Shown here in pieces: positions 20,719 to 32,864 of a stretch of DNA of 64,000 nt. Every line of letters starts with the position of its first letter. Within the stretch, counting starts at the first letter, position 1. The stretch spans positions 248,001 to 312,000 of the forward strand of contig CAJZBQ010000050.1 of NCBI GenBank assembly GCA_914767885.1. The letters are read 5' to 3'. Both the position numbers and the translations under genes were made by a program. The notes under the pieces are model-generated. The model searched no databases and was not told the origin of the DNA. It saw nothing but the letters and a program-made list of their open reading frames with translations. This DNA is from Blepharisma stoltei. Taxonomy: Eukaryota; Ciliophora; Heterotrichea; Heterotrichida; Blepharismidae.

Positions 20719-22535
20719 ATGGTTTTAGAGCCCAACACTGTCAATATTTTCAATAGTCCAGTCCTTTCACTACACATCCTCGGGAAGCTCGGAGGCAGGC
20801 TGCTGCTCAAATGCCTCAACTACTTTTTTAAGAACTCAATTCTAATCATGAGCTGCACAAGCTTTCTTTTTTCCATTTACTTCATCCCTGGTCTACACCA
20901 ACCGGTAATTTTCTATTCAGTACGTTGCTCATGTGCAAGAAGTGTTTATTTTTATATTATGATGAATAGGACTTGGAGTTTTGTCATCAATAGGGTTAGG
21001 CACAGGATTACACACTTTTATATTGTACTTACTCCCCCCCCCCCTCCGTGAGCGAACAAAACCATTAGAAAAATCGCCATTTTTTGACCAAAAACCCACC
21101 CTCCGTGAGTGAACAAAAATTTTTTTAATAGAAAAAATTTTAATAGAAAAAAAATTTTGATATATAAGTGATAATTAGTATAATGAAATCTAGAGCTAAT
21201 TCTGTTTAATTTTAAACAAATTGCGTTTTAAAACATAAATTTTGCAAATTAAATTAATATTTGCTTCCCAATTTTGCAAATTAGGATTTTTTTAAATTTC
21301 GAAAAAAAATATTTTTTATAAAAATTTATATATAAATTTTTTTAAAAAAAAAAAATTAACCCCCCTCCGTGAGCGAACAAATTTTTTTGTTCGCTCACGG
21401 AGGGGGGGGGGGGAGTTAGGACCTCACATTGCTAAAGTTACGCTGGTAGCATATCAATGTAATTATATCCCTGCCATGATTCCCAGCCGATGAAATTATC
21501 AGTCCTTTGAAGATTGTCCTAATCCGAAATCGGAAGAAATTTCATTCTGGGCAATTCTCCTTTCAGTTCAGCTAGAAAGCTTTTTGTGAGGATTTGGGAC
21601 TGCGCTAGGAGAGCTACCTCCTTATTTTTTGGCTAAAGCTGCGAGGGCAGCAAATGTAAAATCAGAAGAAATAGAAGAGCTGGAGCATTTGAATAAAAAG
21701 AGCTTTATGGATAGAGCTAAGGAATTTATGGCGAGATCATTAAAAAGACATGGGTTTATTACGATTTTGATATGCGCTTCCATCCCAAACCCTTTGTTTG
21801 ACTTAGCAGGAATTTTATGCGGCCATTTTGGAGTATCTTTGTTGGTGTTTTTAGGAGCAACGATTATAGGGAAGGCTTTTATAAAAGTCCATATACAGCT
21901 TATTTTTACGATTTTTCTATTCAGTAAAAATCATATCAAGTCAGTACTAGCATTTATTGAGTCTGCAATTCCTGCGCTAAAAGGAAACTTAAGTAACTGG
22001 CTAGAAGCTCAACAAAAAGTATTAATTCCCACCCCATCCGTGAGCGAATAAAAATTTTGTTCGCTCACAGAGGGTTAATTTGTTTTTGAAATTTAAAAAA
22101 ATCCCAATTCGCAAAAATTGGAAAACAAATATTTATTTAATTTGTAAAACTTATGTTTTAAAATGCAAGCTGTTTTAAAATTAAACAGAATTAGATAGAG
22201 ATTTCATTATAATAATTATCACTTATATATCAACTTTTTTTTCATATGAAATTTTTATATTATAAAAATTTTTGTTCGCTCACAGAGGGTGGGCTTTTTG
22301 GCAAAAAATAGGGATTTTTCTAATGGTTTTGTTCGTTATAGTAAGAGATCCAACGTCGCAAAATCACTCCAGGCCGCTGATAAATATGATTTGGGAAATT
22401 ATCATTATTTTGATGTTTGCATTTTTTTTAGTTTCGATTTTGAATTCTCTGATTCGGTCAGAGATTTCATCAAATAACCAGAAAAGAGAAATTAAAAGGA
22501 GCCAGATAAAAATTAGTCTAAAGCACATAAGTTAG
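20719..22535 (+). CDS. VMP1: VMP1, ER scramblase/autophagy membrane protein
   Basis: ER multi-spanning protein of the VTT (DedA-like) superfamily acting in autophagosome formation and lipid scrambling. 363 residues after removing one 16-nt intron (20905-20920) and two MITE-IESs. Diagnostic segments: [59 protein letters not shown] and [15 protein letters not shown], in the same order as animal VMP1. Several TGA codons fall at conserved Trp positions (ILWWIGLG, SFLWGFGTA). The IES at 21029 falls exactly in YL|GPHIA, and the one at 22020 falls before the last transmembrane helix. ATG at 20719 is the first in frame. Confidence 0.93.
20905..20920 (+). other. 16-nt intron (VMP1)
   Basis: GTAATTTTCTATTCAG. 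Removal joins GLHQP to YVAHVQEV. Confidence 0.88.
21029..21415. mobile_element. Family A MITE-IES in VMP1, full length
   Basis: TTA at 21029-21031 and 21416-21418. Long C-runs and G-runs at the ends, with both sub-terminal GAGCGAAC motifs and a full core. Excision restores L of YLGPHIA. Confidence 0.9.
22020..22341. mobile_element. Family A MITE-IES in VMP1, second
   Basis: Begins near TATTAATTCCCCACCCCATC and ends at TTCGTTATAG, so its right terminal GGAGGGG block is lost. TA at 22020-21 and 22342-43. Excision gives EAQQKVRDPTS and reconnects the final transmembrane segment. Core in the opposite orientation to the first VMP1 copy. Confidence 0.8.
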
Positions 22536-22908
22536 ATTTATTGCTGATTATAATTATTATAATCATATTTTAAATTATATGAGATTCTGGATTTTAAATA
22601 TAAAATAGTAAATCAATTTCAATCGTTTATTGCAAATTAAAAGGAATATTTTTCATCCCTATTTATTAAGGGTGCAGATCCAATGATTGTGCACTTTTGA
22701 TAGAGTGTTTCACCGAAGCACATTAGGTTGAAAATTGGTTGAAACTTTATTAGTGAGACATTTGACCGAAAAAAAGTTAAATTTCGAACAAATTTCACAC
22801 TGTTTACATTTTTTGACCAAATAATTCGATGAAATGTACATTATCAGAAATACACTGCCATTTGATATAGAGCCATTTATTAATTAATACACAAATTTTC
22901 TTTAGACA
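22536..22908. other. Intergenic region, no gene seen
   Basis: AT-rich. A TGATTGTGCACTTTT motif at about 22685 recurs inverted in the IES at 28550-28716, hinting at a decayed related element. Confidence 0.35.
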
Positions 22909-24219
22909 ATGACTCAAAAAGAAGAAGGAAGAAATTTTTCATACAACTATGAATTTATTGGGCAGCGATTTATTGCAAACCTTGACTTTTCCCAGCAATA
23001 CCTACAAATTTATCATGCTCGACTAAATGGGCTTCGTTCAAGGACATTAGAAAATGCCGCCCATGAAAACAAAATTAAACCTCTAGAAAATCTAATGGAT
23101 CTAAAACAACACAAAAAGGCAGTAATATATGGAACTATTGCAAGATACCACAAAGCCAAGCCTTCAACCATTCAAAAATATCTTTCTGTAGTTGGTTCTA
23201 TTGAATCCCGTCCTAGCGATTTTGGGAATTATTGATCAGAAAATGACGAGCTATGGCTTGAAGACATGAGTGGCAGACTTTTGCTTAATTTTACTAACTG
23301 CCAAGATGATTGACTAAACTTAGTTACAGGCGTTCAAATTGGATTATTTGGAATTATCGAGCATACAGGAACATTTTCCGTAGAAAAGCTTTATTTTCCT
23401 CAAATTGAAAAGCCTATTCAATTAAAAGGTAGGGGTGAAGAGTATATTTGCTTTGTGTCAGGCTTAGAAATGGGGAGTCTTGGATATGATCATATTTTAT
23501 TGAATTTATTTTCACAATACATTATGGGGAACTTAGGACAAGAGTCGTTGGAGGATTCTCGAAAAATCATAAGACTCGTCATATTAGGAGATTCAATTTA
23601 TAAGCATGATGAAGCTAGAATGATTGACAGAAAAGCAATTGGTGATGCAAGTTTAAGAGGAGCAGCTGAGTTGGCTAATTCCATTAGGTTTTTAGATACA
23701 TTTTTGTCAGAGCTTGCAGGAGTTGTTCCTGTTGATTTAATCCCTGGAGATATGGACCCTTCAAATTCATCTCTACCTCAGCAGCCTATTAACCCGCACT
23801 TACTGCCTTCTTCATCTCGATATTCAGCTCTTCATTCTTATCCAAATCCTTATGAATTCATGATAGATAATTGTCGAGTTTTATGCACATCTGGCCAAAA
23901 TATAAGTGTTTTGTCTCAGTTTACTAATCCCAACCTATCTTTCACAGATTTAATGGCACTGACATTAAAATTTCGACATTTAGCCCCGATTGCTCCAGAT
24001 GCATTAGCATGTATTCCTATGCAAGACTACGATCCTTTTATTATTGATAGTTTTCCCCATTTATATGTTGTTGGGAACCTGGGGAGCTATAGAACATCAA
24101 CATATGAAGGAGTCAAAATTATTTCAATTCCAAGATTTTCCGCGCCTAGCCATAATATTGTCTTGGTAAACCGATTCAACTTGGAGTCTAAAATTGTGTC
24201 GTTCGACTCAATGATTTAA
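22909..24219 (+). CDS. POLD2: DNA polymerase delta small subunit (POLD2)
   Basis: B-subunit of replicative DNA polymerase delta, nuclear. 436 residues, no intron or IES. The N-terminal region and OB fold (about residues 60-180) are followed by the inactivated calcineurin-like phosphoesterase domain. Family hallmarks: IPGDMDPSNSSLPQQP, CRVLCTSGQNISVL, RHLAPIAPDAL and DPFIIDSFPHLYVVGN. TGA codons at 23233 and 23311 are read as Trp (NYWSENDELW, DDWLNLV). Length and order agree with eukaryotic homologues (about 430-470). Confidence 0.95.
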
Positions 24220-24464
24220 TATAAAATAATTATGTCTAACTACTATAAGCAAATAAATGAAATAGAGCTTACTTTAGCATTAAATAATAAAACCTTATAT
24301 TTTTTAGACTATTGAGATTTATATTTATTTATGTAAACAGCTTTATTTAAAAACACAAAGAAATTTATTTATAATGGAGAATTAGAGATTTCATCAATGA
24401 TAAAGGTGGAAACAATATTGCAGCAAAGCCACTACTAAGCAAAGAAACTAAAAGATATGAATCC

Positions 24465-25439
24465 TTGAATTCCCTGACCTATTTTTCTATGATAGTATTC
24501 TCTATCGGAATCAAATGCTGGCAACCTTTAGCAATTACAGCTTCTCAACAGCCTGACGGAACTTATGCTTACAATAAAACGATGATGGTGCTGTTAGGAG
24601 AAATTTTCAAATTCACCATAAACACCTTTGTCTTCCTCTTAATTTTTTCCACAGCTGATTTATCCAAAAGAGCATCGCTTACGAATATTAGCCTGAAGCA
24701 AAGTGTCCACTTATTAATCCCAGCAATTTTTTATGCAGCATCAAATACCCTTGTATATTATGGATTAAGCTACATCAATCCTGGTGTTTTCCATGTTCTG
24801 GGGAACGTAAGGATAATAATTGCAGGAATTTTGTATCGGGTTATTATGAAAGTAAAACTGGCTGATATTCAATGGCTTTCTTTATGTTTACTAACTAGTG
24901 GAGCAGTCCTTTCGACTCCTCCTTCTAATGGTGAAAACGACAGCTCTAAGTGAAGTGACTCTTTATTAGGCTCAGTCTTTATAACACTTATGGTTTCAAT
25001 GAGCACATTTGCAAGCGTTTATACTGAAATGTATTATAAGAGAACGAAAGATGTCAGTATATGATACCAAAATGTTATTTTATCCATTTATGGGATTATA
25101 GTTAATGCTATTTATTTGGGATTCACAGAGCTGATTGGCAGTGGAGAGCCAGGAATTTTTGAAGGGTGAGATTTTTATGCGTTTCAAGCAGTCTTTGTGC
25201 AAGCAATAATGGGGATGAGCCTTTCATTTTTGTTCAAATATTTAGATAACATCGTTTATGTGATTTCTTTGACAGTTTCGATGCTTCTGACTGCATTTAT
25301 TAGTATGTTTTATTTTGAGTTTAAAATCACTCCACCGTTTGTATGCGCATTAGTTGTGATTATTGCCTCTATTTACCTTTATAATCGACCAAAAATTATC
25401 CAAAACTACCAGATCGATGAGAAAGCATTTAACTTTTAG
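24465..25439 (+). CDS. Nucleotide-sugar transporter, SLC35A-like
   Basis: Golgi/ER drug/metabolite-superfamily transporter exchanging nucleotide sugars. About ten hydrophobic helices are visible. The conserved MGMSLSFLFKYLDNIVYV near the end and SIWYQNVILSIYG in the middle match SLC35A (CMP-sialic acid/UDP-GlcNAc/UDP-galactose) members. Three TGAs are read as Trp (SSKWSDSL, VSIWYQN, FEGWDFY). The exact start is unresolved. Homologous-looking sequence extends upstream (LLSKETKRYESLN) to an in-frame TAG near 24380 without an ATG. The first in-frame ATG is 24489, inside helix 1. A tiny intron or IES near the start may hide the true ATG. Confidence 0.85.
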
Positions 25440-25529
25440 TGGTTCTCATAGACTAGAATTTGTTTAATGTATTAAATTAATTCAGAACTTAAAAATGGCC
25501 GTGTGATTTAAGTTTAATTTTTATTTTAC

Positions 25530-25864
25530 TTACTCCCCCCCCCCGAGAGGGCGGACAAAAAAAAATTGTCTAGGTTTATTTTTTTTTAAACATTTTTATA
25601 TATAAATTTTTATAGAATTTTTTTTTTTTTAAATTTAAAAAATCCCAATTTGCAAAGCATATATTTATTTAATTTGCAAAATTTTATGTTTTATAGCAAT
25701 TTGCTTAAAATTAAGCAGAATTAGCTTGAGATTGCGTTATATTAATAATCACTTATATATCAAATATTTTTTCATAAATAATTTTTTCTTTGTTCACGGA
25801 GGGTGGGTTTTTGGGCAATAATTAGGGATTTTTCCAATGGTTTTGTTCGCTCACGGAGGGGTAG
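25530..25864. mobile_element. Family A MITE, intergenic
   Basis: TTA at 25530-25532 and 25865-25867. Ends CTCCCCCCCCCC... and GTTCGCTCACGGAGGGGTAG, with the core AGCTTGAGATTGCGTTATA somewhat diverged. Confidence 0.75.
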
Positions 25865-25984
25865 TTAATATACAGGAGCAGAGCAGCTTTAGAAGAAGAT
25901 TTTACTATTCTTTTTAGATTTTTCTGAAATAAGAGCCAATATTGACCTAAAAACTCATGCAAAATTGCAAATTAATATTTTACC

Positions 25985-26363
25985 TAACTCCCCCCCCTCA
26001 GTGAGTGAACAAAAAAATTTTGTTCACTCGCGGAGGGGAGTTAAATTTTTTTTTTTTTAAAACAATTTATATAAATTTTATAAAATTTTGTTTTTTCGAA
26101 ATTTAAAAAAATCCTAATTCGCAAAAATTTGAAAGCAAATATTAATTTAATTTATAAAATTTATGTTTTAAAAAGCAATTCGCTTAAAATTAAACAGAAT
26201 CAGCTCTATATTTCATTATACTAATTATCACTTATATCTCAATATTTTTTCCATAAATATTTTTCTATTAAAAAAATTTTTGTTCACTCACGGAGGGTGG
26301 GTTTTTGGGCAAAAAATAGCGATTTTTCTAATGGTTTTGTTCACTCACGGAGGGGGGGGGGAG
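25985..26363. mobile_element. Family A MITE, intergenic, full length
   Basis: TAA at 25985-25987 and 26364-26366, with perfect-looking terminal blocks and core. Its internal segment CTATTAAAAAAATTTTTG gives the undisturbed version of the sequence split by the nested element at 61636. Confidence 0.85.
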
Positions 26364-27057
26364 TAAATAAAAAGTATTCTGACCAGAACATTCCCGATCT
26401 ATTTATACTAAAGGATATTCAATAAATATCGGTTTAAAATTTGCTTAATCATATAAAAATGATGCTTTTAATATATAAAATAAATAGTAAAAATCAAAAA
26501 CTGTAAATAATAGTGTTATTGCTGATATCAAATAAATATATATGCTAATCAAATCAATGCTTATGCAAATATTAAATCAGTGTCTTATTTTAACTCAAAT
26601 TCTTGGTTAGTTTACATTTTTATAGAGCAGCTTAAATTAGATTTTTAGCTCTAAACAGATGCATTTTCTATTTTGTGATGCATAAAATTGAATAAGAACT
26701 CATTTTTCATTGATTTTAATTTTTATATTCACATTAGGGGTTGTCTTCATTTTACTCATATTTTCACAATTAAAAATGTCAGGTCTCATGTCCTACATCC
26801 GAACTCAGTGAGAAAGTCCACGATTTCTGAGAGTCCCGGCTCAAGAGAATATGTCTACACTGAGTCTGGTGTAGGTCAGAGAGATCCAAAGGGCTTGGGG
26901 ATAGAAACAGGTTGACGGCTAGCTGACCCACCTACTGTTATTCAGAGCTGGCCCAATCTGAGGTCAAGAAGTAAGGACTTGAAGAGCTATCTTAAACTAA
27001 AATTCATATTTTCCGCCATTAAATCCTTAAGTTTGGGTAATAATTTCCCATTTATAA

Positions 27058-29270
27058 ATGTCTGAAACAGGATTTGTAGGAGAGCCTATTGTAGTGGCTA
27101 GCCCTAACGTCGAGTATAGCAAGAATGAGATCATTTCTCGCTACGAGTATCGTGAATCAAGGGTAAATGGGAACATTGTAACACCTTTGAATGAGAATCT
27201 GACTTTCAAAACTCAAAGAAAAATACCCAAGACTGGCGTTCTTCTAGTCGGATGGGGAGGAAACAACGGGACGACACTGACTGCTGGCATATTAGCTAAC
27301 AAGCTGAAGACCACCTGGATGACAAAAGAAGGGGAGCAACATGCGAACTTCTTGGGAAGCATTTGCCGTTCAGTTACTATGAGGATAGGGATTGACAATA
27401 ACCTTCAGCCTGTATATGCACCATTATTTGGTGTAATTCCTATGCTTAATCCTACCGATTTAGATATCTGGGGTTGGGATATATCAAACATGAGCATTGC
27501 TAATGCGATGGTTAGAGCTAGAGTTTTCGATTATGACCTTCAAAGGAAGCTTTACCCTGAGCTTAAAGATATGATTCCATGGCCGTCTGTCTATTCAGAG
27601 GATTTCATTGCTGCAAACCAAAGCGAGAGAGCTAACAATATTATTCATGGTACTAACTCCCCCCTCTGTGAGCGAACAAAACTATTTGTAAAATCCCTAT
27701 TTTTGCCTACCCTCCTAAAAAAATTTTGATATATAAATGACAATAAATATAATGAAATCTTTTAATTTGAAAAAATTGCGACAAATTAAATAAATATTTG
27801 CTTCCCAATTTTTATTTTTTTTTTTAATTCGTAAAAAAAATTTACAATATAAAATTTTTTAAAAAATAAATTAACCCCTTCATTACGAACAGAATTTTTG
27901 TTTTGCTCACAGAGGGTGGGGAGGAGTAAGCAAGAGCAGCTTCAAACTCTGAGGCAAAATATTAGAGACTTCAAGCAATCAAGAGGTATTGAAAATGTTA
28001 TTGTTCTCTGGACTGCCAACACTGAAAGATATGCAGAACTTCGTGAAGGTCTTAATGATACTGCTGATAATCTCTTAAGATCAATATAGCCTAAACCTTT
28101 TTTTGTTCGGGCTACACTGACGTCTCCCGGCGTCGGAAGGGTTATTTTACCTACATTTATTGGTAAAACAAGCTCATCAGATGGCAAATCTTCAATATGC
28201 AGTGGATTTTGTTATCTGGGGAGTTGGCTTAACAAGAATGCTGGTAAAGCCAACTCCCTCCGATGTTGAAAACGTCAGTATAGCCCGAGCAAAAAGGAGG
28301 CTCGGACTATAGAGGCTGATGCATCAGAAATTGCTCCCTCAACACTTTTTGCAGTAGCAAGTATATTGGAAGGTTGCACATATATTAATGGATCCCCTCA
28401 AAATACATTCATCCCTGGCGTTATTGAACTCTCAGAAAGACATCAAGTCCTTATTGCTGGAGATGACTTCAAAACTGGCCAAACAAAGATAAAGACTGTG
28501 CTTTGTGATTTTTTAATCAACTCTGGACTAAAACTAGCTTCAGTTGTCAGTTATAACTGGATGCAAGTTCAATAATTATTCATTTTGATAATTAGAGGGA
28601 GAAATTTTGCCCAAATTTTTGATAGCGAAATTTAACAGATTTTAGAAAAATGTAAACAAAACTTCTTCGAGAAAATTTCACATATTAAAAAGTGCACAAT
28701 CAAATTATGTGGAGCTGTTATAACCATTTGGGTAACAATGATGGGAAAAATCTCAGCGCCCCGAAGACCTTCAGATCAAAAGAAATTTCAAAAAGTGGAG
28801 TCATTGACGATGTTATTAGAGCCAACAGGCTCATTTATGGAGAAAATGAGCATCCAGATCATTGCGTAGTTATCAAATACGTCCCATATGTAGGTGACAG
28901 CAAGAGAGCTATGGATGAGTATACAAGTGAAATTTTTATGGGTGGCAGAAACACTATTGTATTACATAATACTTGTGAGGATTCACTATTAGCTGCTCCA
29001 ATTATTTTAGATCTTATTCTTTTAGCGGAACTTTGCACTCGAGTGCAAATTAAAAGAACGCAAGACGAAGAATTTTCAAGAATGCACCCAGTTTTGAGCA
29101 TTTTAAGTTTCCTATTGAAGTCACCACAAGTTCCTTCTGGATCCCCTATAGTTCATTCTTTATTCAATCAAAGGTACTCAATTACCAACTTTATTCGAGC
29201 TCTTGTAGGTCTTCCACCTGAAACTTTTATGCTTTTGGAGCACAAGATTCCCTGCTTTCAAAAATCATAA
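27058..29270 (+). CDS. INO1: Inositol-3-phosphate synthase, copy A
   Basis: Converts glucose-6-phosphate to 1D-myo-inositol 3-phosphate with NAD+, the first step of inositol and phosphoinositide synthesis, cytosolic. 515 residues once three insertions are removed, matching the usual 510. Hallmarks: [19 protein letters not shown] (NAD loop), [20 protein letters not shown] and [23 protein letters not shown]. The excisions are a MITE (27654-27926, [11 protein letters not shown]), a fold-back IES (28085-28309, LLRSIEADASE) and a 167-bp IES (28550-28716, [12 protein letters not shown]). All three positions are uninterrupted in copy B, which proves the junctions. Copies A and B are close paralogues in tandem. 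Confidence 0.95.
27654..27926. mobile_element. Family A MITE-IES in INO1 copy A
   Basis: TAA at 27654-27656 and 27927-27929. Internally shortened (273 bp), with terminal blocks kept. Excised length is a multiple of three. Confidence 0.9.
28085..28309. mobile_element. Fold-back IES in INO1 copy A, 225 bp
   Basis: Ends TATAGCCTAAACCTTTTTTT / TATAGTCCGAGCCTCCTTTTT, then GTTCGGGCTAYACTGACG in both arms, with an inner palindrome at GGAGTTGGCTT...AAGCCAACTCC. TA borders. GC content is well above the flanks. Confidence 0.9.
28550..28716. mobile_element. IES in INO1 copy A, 167 bp
   Basis: Direct repeat GTTATAAC at 28550-28557 and 28717-28724. AT-rich, with no strong terminal inverted repeat. The first base after the repeat differs from copy B only by this insertion. 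Confidence 0.85.
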
Positions 29271-30385
29271 CTAAAAAGATTAGGTCTTTCTTTTAATTTG
29301 TGTTATTTAATTATCTAAAATCTCATATTAAATAATAATATTTTATATTTTCAGTAATTGGAAACTTTTGGTGTTTTAAACACAAGGCTGTGACCGAAAA
29401 AATTTTAAAATGCATCAAAGGAAAAATTTGTCTCATAGAAATTGAAATATTAATTAAAAATAGAGGTATAATAAAATTATTCAAAAACTCTGCCAATTTT
29501 TAAAGGTATATTTTTTACTCAATCCTTTAACTACTTTTTCTTATTACTCAATAGATATAAAAATAAATCAAATAATAATTCAGTAATAAATTCAACTTGT
29601 AAATGTCTATGTCTGGCTAAAATCGAAAGCTATATTACATTTCTAAATTAAATATGCCGTATTGTATTCGGCTTAAAATCAATAAAAAATAGATGTTGAA
29701 GCCTTTCTATGCCTAAAAACCTTACTCCTCCTTTAAATTGAAACAAAGCATTGGTAATACTTCCATTCTTTGGGTCTATTAACCCCATTTAAATAGGAAC
29801 AAAATTTTAATTTTTCAATGGTAAATTTTATATGTGAAAATAGTTTTTTTATATATATAGCTTTAACCTAATTTAATAGAAGAGGTGTACTTAAACAGTT
29901 GGTAAACTGATTTAATAATTGTTTTAAAAAATTTATTTTTTTTTATAGAGAAAAATTTAATATATTTTTTTTATTAAACAAATTAACCCTCTATAAAATT
30001 TGAAAAGAAATTTTTGCTCCAGTTCAGAGGGGGAATTACTAACAAAATTATCGCAATTCCTTAAGGCAACATCGATAAATATTCTAACCTTTCGCTTAAT
30101 TTTGTCCAGTAAAAACTAAACAATAATATACATATTAGACATAATTTTAGACATAAAATTATTAGTGTTTTACATTGAGGTTTTGTTTAAGTATCAACTT
30201 ACCACTAAAACCTTTACTCAAGCTAAGACCTAAAATGAACCTGAACTCTATTTTTAAAAGTTGTCATATAATGGAACCACATTTTTCTTAGATTATAATT
30301 TTTATATCATCCTAAGCCTTTCTATTTCTTCACCTATTTTCTGCCATTGAATCCGTAAATTTAAGAATAAACGCCCTACTTACAA
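29271..30385. other. Intergenic region between INO1 copies
   Basis: Contains the family F MITE at 29722-30035. The rest is AT-rich with no frame longer than chance. Promoter of copy B expected in the last 100 bp. Confidence 0.45.
29722..30035. mobile_element. Family F MITE, degraded, intergenic
   Basis: TTA at 29722-29724 and 30036-30038. Ends CTCCTCCTTTAAATTGAAAC and GCTCCAGTTCAGAGGGGGAA, with an inner CCCCATTTAAATAGGAAC repeat. Matches the design of the element at 47518-47968. Confidence 0.6.
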
Positions 30386-32086
30386 ATGTCTGGAATAGGA
30401 TTCGTAGGAGAACCTATTGTCGTAGAAAGCCCAAACGTCGAATATAGTAAGAATGAGATCATTTCTCGCTATGAGTATCGTGAATCAAGAGTGGTGGGCA
30501 ATCGTGTGACTCCGTTAAACGAAAATCTCATTTTCAAAACTCAAAGACAAGTACCTAAGACAGGTGTCCTTTTGGTTGGATGGGGTGGCAACAATGGTAC
30601 CACGCTCACAGCTGGTATCTTGGCCAACAAATTGAAAACCACCTGGATGACTAAGGAAGGCGAGCATCATGCCAATTTCTTGGGAAGCATCTGTCGTTCA
30701 GTTACCATGAGGATTGGAATTGATGATAATCTCCAGCCAGTCCACGCTCCTCTCTACGACGTCGTACCAATGCTAAATCCTGTCGACTTAGAAATCTGGG
30801 GATGGGATATTTCAAGCATGAATATCGCAGATGCCATGGTAAGGGCCAGAGTTTTGGATTATGACCTCCAAAGAAAACTTTACCCTGAGCTTAAAGACAT
30901 GGTCCCATGGCCTTCAGTTTATTCAGAAGATTTCATCGCTGCCAACCAAAATGATAGAGCAGATAATGTCATTCAAGGGACAAAACAAGAGCAGCTCCAA
31001 GCATTGAGACAAAATATTAGAGAATTCAAACAGTCAAAAGGAATCGAAAATGTTATTGTTCTCTGGACTGCTAACACTGAAAGATATGCAGAAGTCCGTG
31101 AAGGCGTGAATGACACAGCTGATAACCTCTTAAGAGCAATAGAGGCCAATGAATCAGAAATTGCTCCATCAACAATCTTTGCAGTGGCGAGTATATTAGA
31201 AGGATGTACTTACATTAATGGATCCCCTCAAAATACACTATTACTTTTTTTTCTTATAAAACATAAAATTTTTTCTTTTTTTTATTTATTAATAAAAATG
31301 TTAATAGCTTTTAATTTCTGTGGTTTAATTTATTCTTCTATTATCTTTTTTTAAATTTATATTATTCGAATAATTTACTGTACATTCATACCTGGCGTGA
31401 TTGAACTCTCAGAAAGACATCAAGTCCTTATTGCTGGTGATGACTTCAAAACCGGCCAAACAAAGATTAAGACTGTGCTTTCTGACTTTTTAATCAACTC
31501 TGGTCTTAAGCTGGCTTCGGTAGTCAGCTATAACCATTTGGGTAACAATGATGGGAAAAACCTCAGTGCCCCGAAGACCTTCAGATCAAAAGAAATTTCA
31601 AAAAGTGGAGTCATTGACGATGTTATTAGAGCCAACAGGCTCATTTATGGAGAAAATGAGCATCCAGATCATTGCGTAGTTATCAAATACGTCCCATACG
31701 TCGGAGACAGTAAGAGAGCTATGGATGAGTATACAAGTGAAATTTTTATGGGTGGCAGAAACACTATTGTATTACATAACACCTGTGAGGACTCATTGCT
31801 AGCTGCACCTATTATAATGGATCTCATTCTTTTAGCAGAACTTTGCACCAGAGTAGAAATTAAAAGAGCTCAAGACGAAGAATACACCAGAATGCACCCA
31901 GTTTTGAGCATTTTAAGCTTCTTATTGAAATCACCTCAAGTCCCTTCTGGATCGCCTGTTGTTCACTCTTTATTCAACCAAAGGTACTCGATTACTAATT
32001 TCCTCAGAGCTCTTGTTGGACTTCCTCCAGAAACATTTATGCTCCTTGAGCACAAGATTCCTTCATTACAAAATCGTAAATCATAA
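30386..32086 (+). CDS. INO1: Inositol-3-phosphate synthase, copy B
   Basis: Same enzyme as copy A, 517 residues, with the same NAD-binding loop [10 protein letters not shown] and catalytic-domain motifs. There is one 147-bp IES (31234-31380) after SPQNT, and removal between TACA repeats gives [19 protein letters not shown], exactly as in copy A where no insertion occurs. The ORF that seems to end in a hydrophobic [15 protein letters not shown] tail is translation of that IES. Copy B codon use is slightly more C-ending than copy A. In several long blocks the two genes are nearly identical at the DNA level (for example 28740-28930 and 31550-31740), which suggests recent gene conversion. Confidence 0.95.
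31234..31380. mobile_element. IES in INO1 copy B, 147 bp
   Basis: TACA at 31234-31237 and 31381-31384. More than 85 percent A/T, and no MITE motifs recognised. Confidence 0.88.
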
Positions 32087-32864
32087 GACTAAGTCAATTC
32101 TATTTTATTGGTGCAATAATACATATTTATATTGTGATTTAGAGTTATTATTATCTATTTCACTGTTTCTTCTTCTATATAAATTCTAAGTTGTGATTAC
32201 TTTAGGGGAGTTTGCTTCACAAATTGTTGGATTTGGTCAAAGGCTAGCTGGAAATAGGAATTTTCAATAAAATTGATTCCTCTGTACTTAGGATGCATGA
32301 GCCTTAAACTTAAGCTCATTGTAGGTTTGGCTGTTGCCTGTTGTTAATGTATCCACCAAGGAATCGTTGGCGGAAGCAACTTCTCCGAGCTAGATGACTC
32401 ACTGGGCGAGTTACAGTAAACACTACCTTTTATCTTCTACACTACCTCGCGCCTTGGCATCTGTGAATAGGGTTCTGTGTCTCCGTTTTATCCTTGCCTT
32501 GTGCTCGTCCAGTATTAAGTGGGAAGGCTACGGACTTCTGCAGCATGCTGATTGGGTCGAGCAAAGGTTGACCGCACAAAAATTCCAAAAAATGGAATTT
32601 CTGGCCATCGATCAGCAAATGGAAAAATTCCAAGCTTGGGGTGTGTAACTCCCAGTTTAACACTAAGAAGCTACCTGAATAGTCTAGAATTGCCTGCAGC
32701 CTTTGCTGGGCTTTTCCTTTCCAACTCTGAATCCACCTTTTCCCTAGAGGTAAAATCCAAACCTGAAAGGACTAGGTTCTGTATATTACCAGAATTGCTT
32801 TCCTAGCATAATCGTTGATTTCTAGGCGTGCAAAATCTTGCCAGATAATTAAATATGCACTCGA
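32087..32864. other. Intergenic region with GC-richer block
   Basis: About 32280-32830 is clearly GC-richer than its flanks. It carries open frames on both strands without protein character, similar in texture to the retroposons, but no target duplication is evident. Confidence 0.4.

Larger units (their letters stand above)
25440..27057. other. Intergenic region with two MITEs and a GC-rich block
   Basis: Holds the two family A MITEs listed separately. A GC-richer block at about 26780-26985 (GTCCCGGCTCAAGAG..., GACGGCTAGCTGACCC) has a retroposon texture but no clear target duplication. No gene was found. The last 60 bp should be the promoter of the first INO1 copy. Confidence 0.4.

Noticed and set aside
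31234-31380. Hydrophobic C-terminal tail of a truncated INO1
   Set aside because: It is translation of an IES; the real continuation follows at 31381 and matches copy A.
32394-32806. Overlapping ORFs on both strands in a GC-richer block
   Set aside because: All frames are equally open and none looks like a folded protein; more like retroposon sequence.
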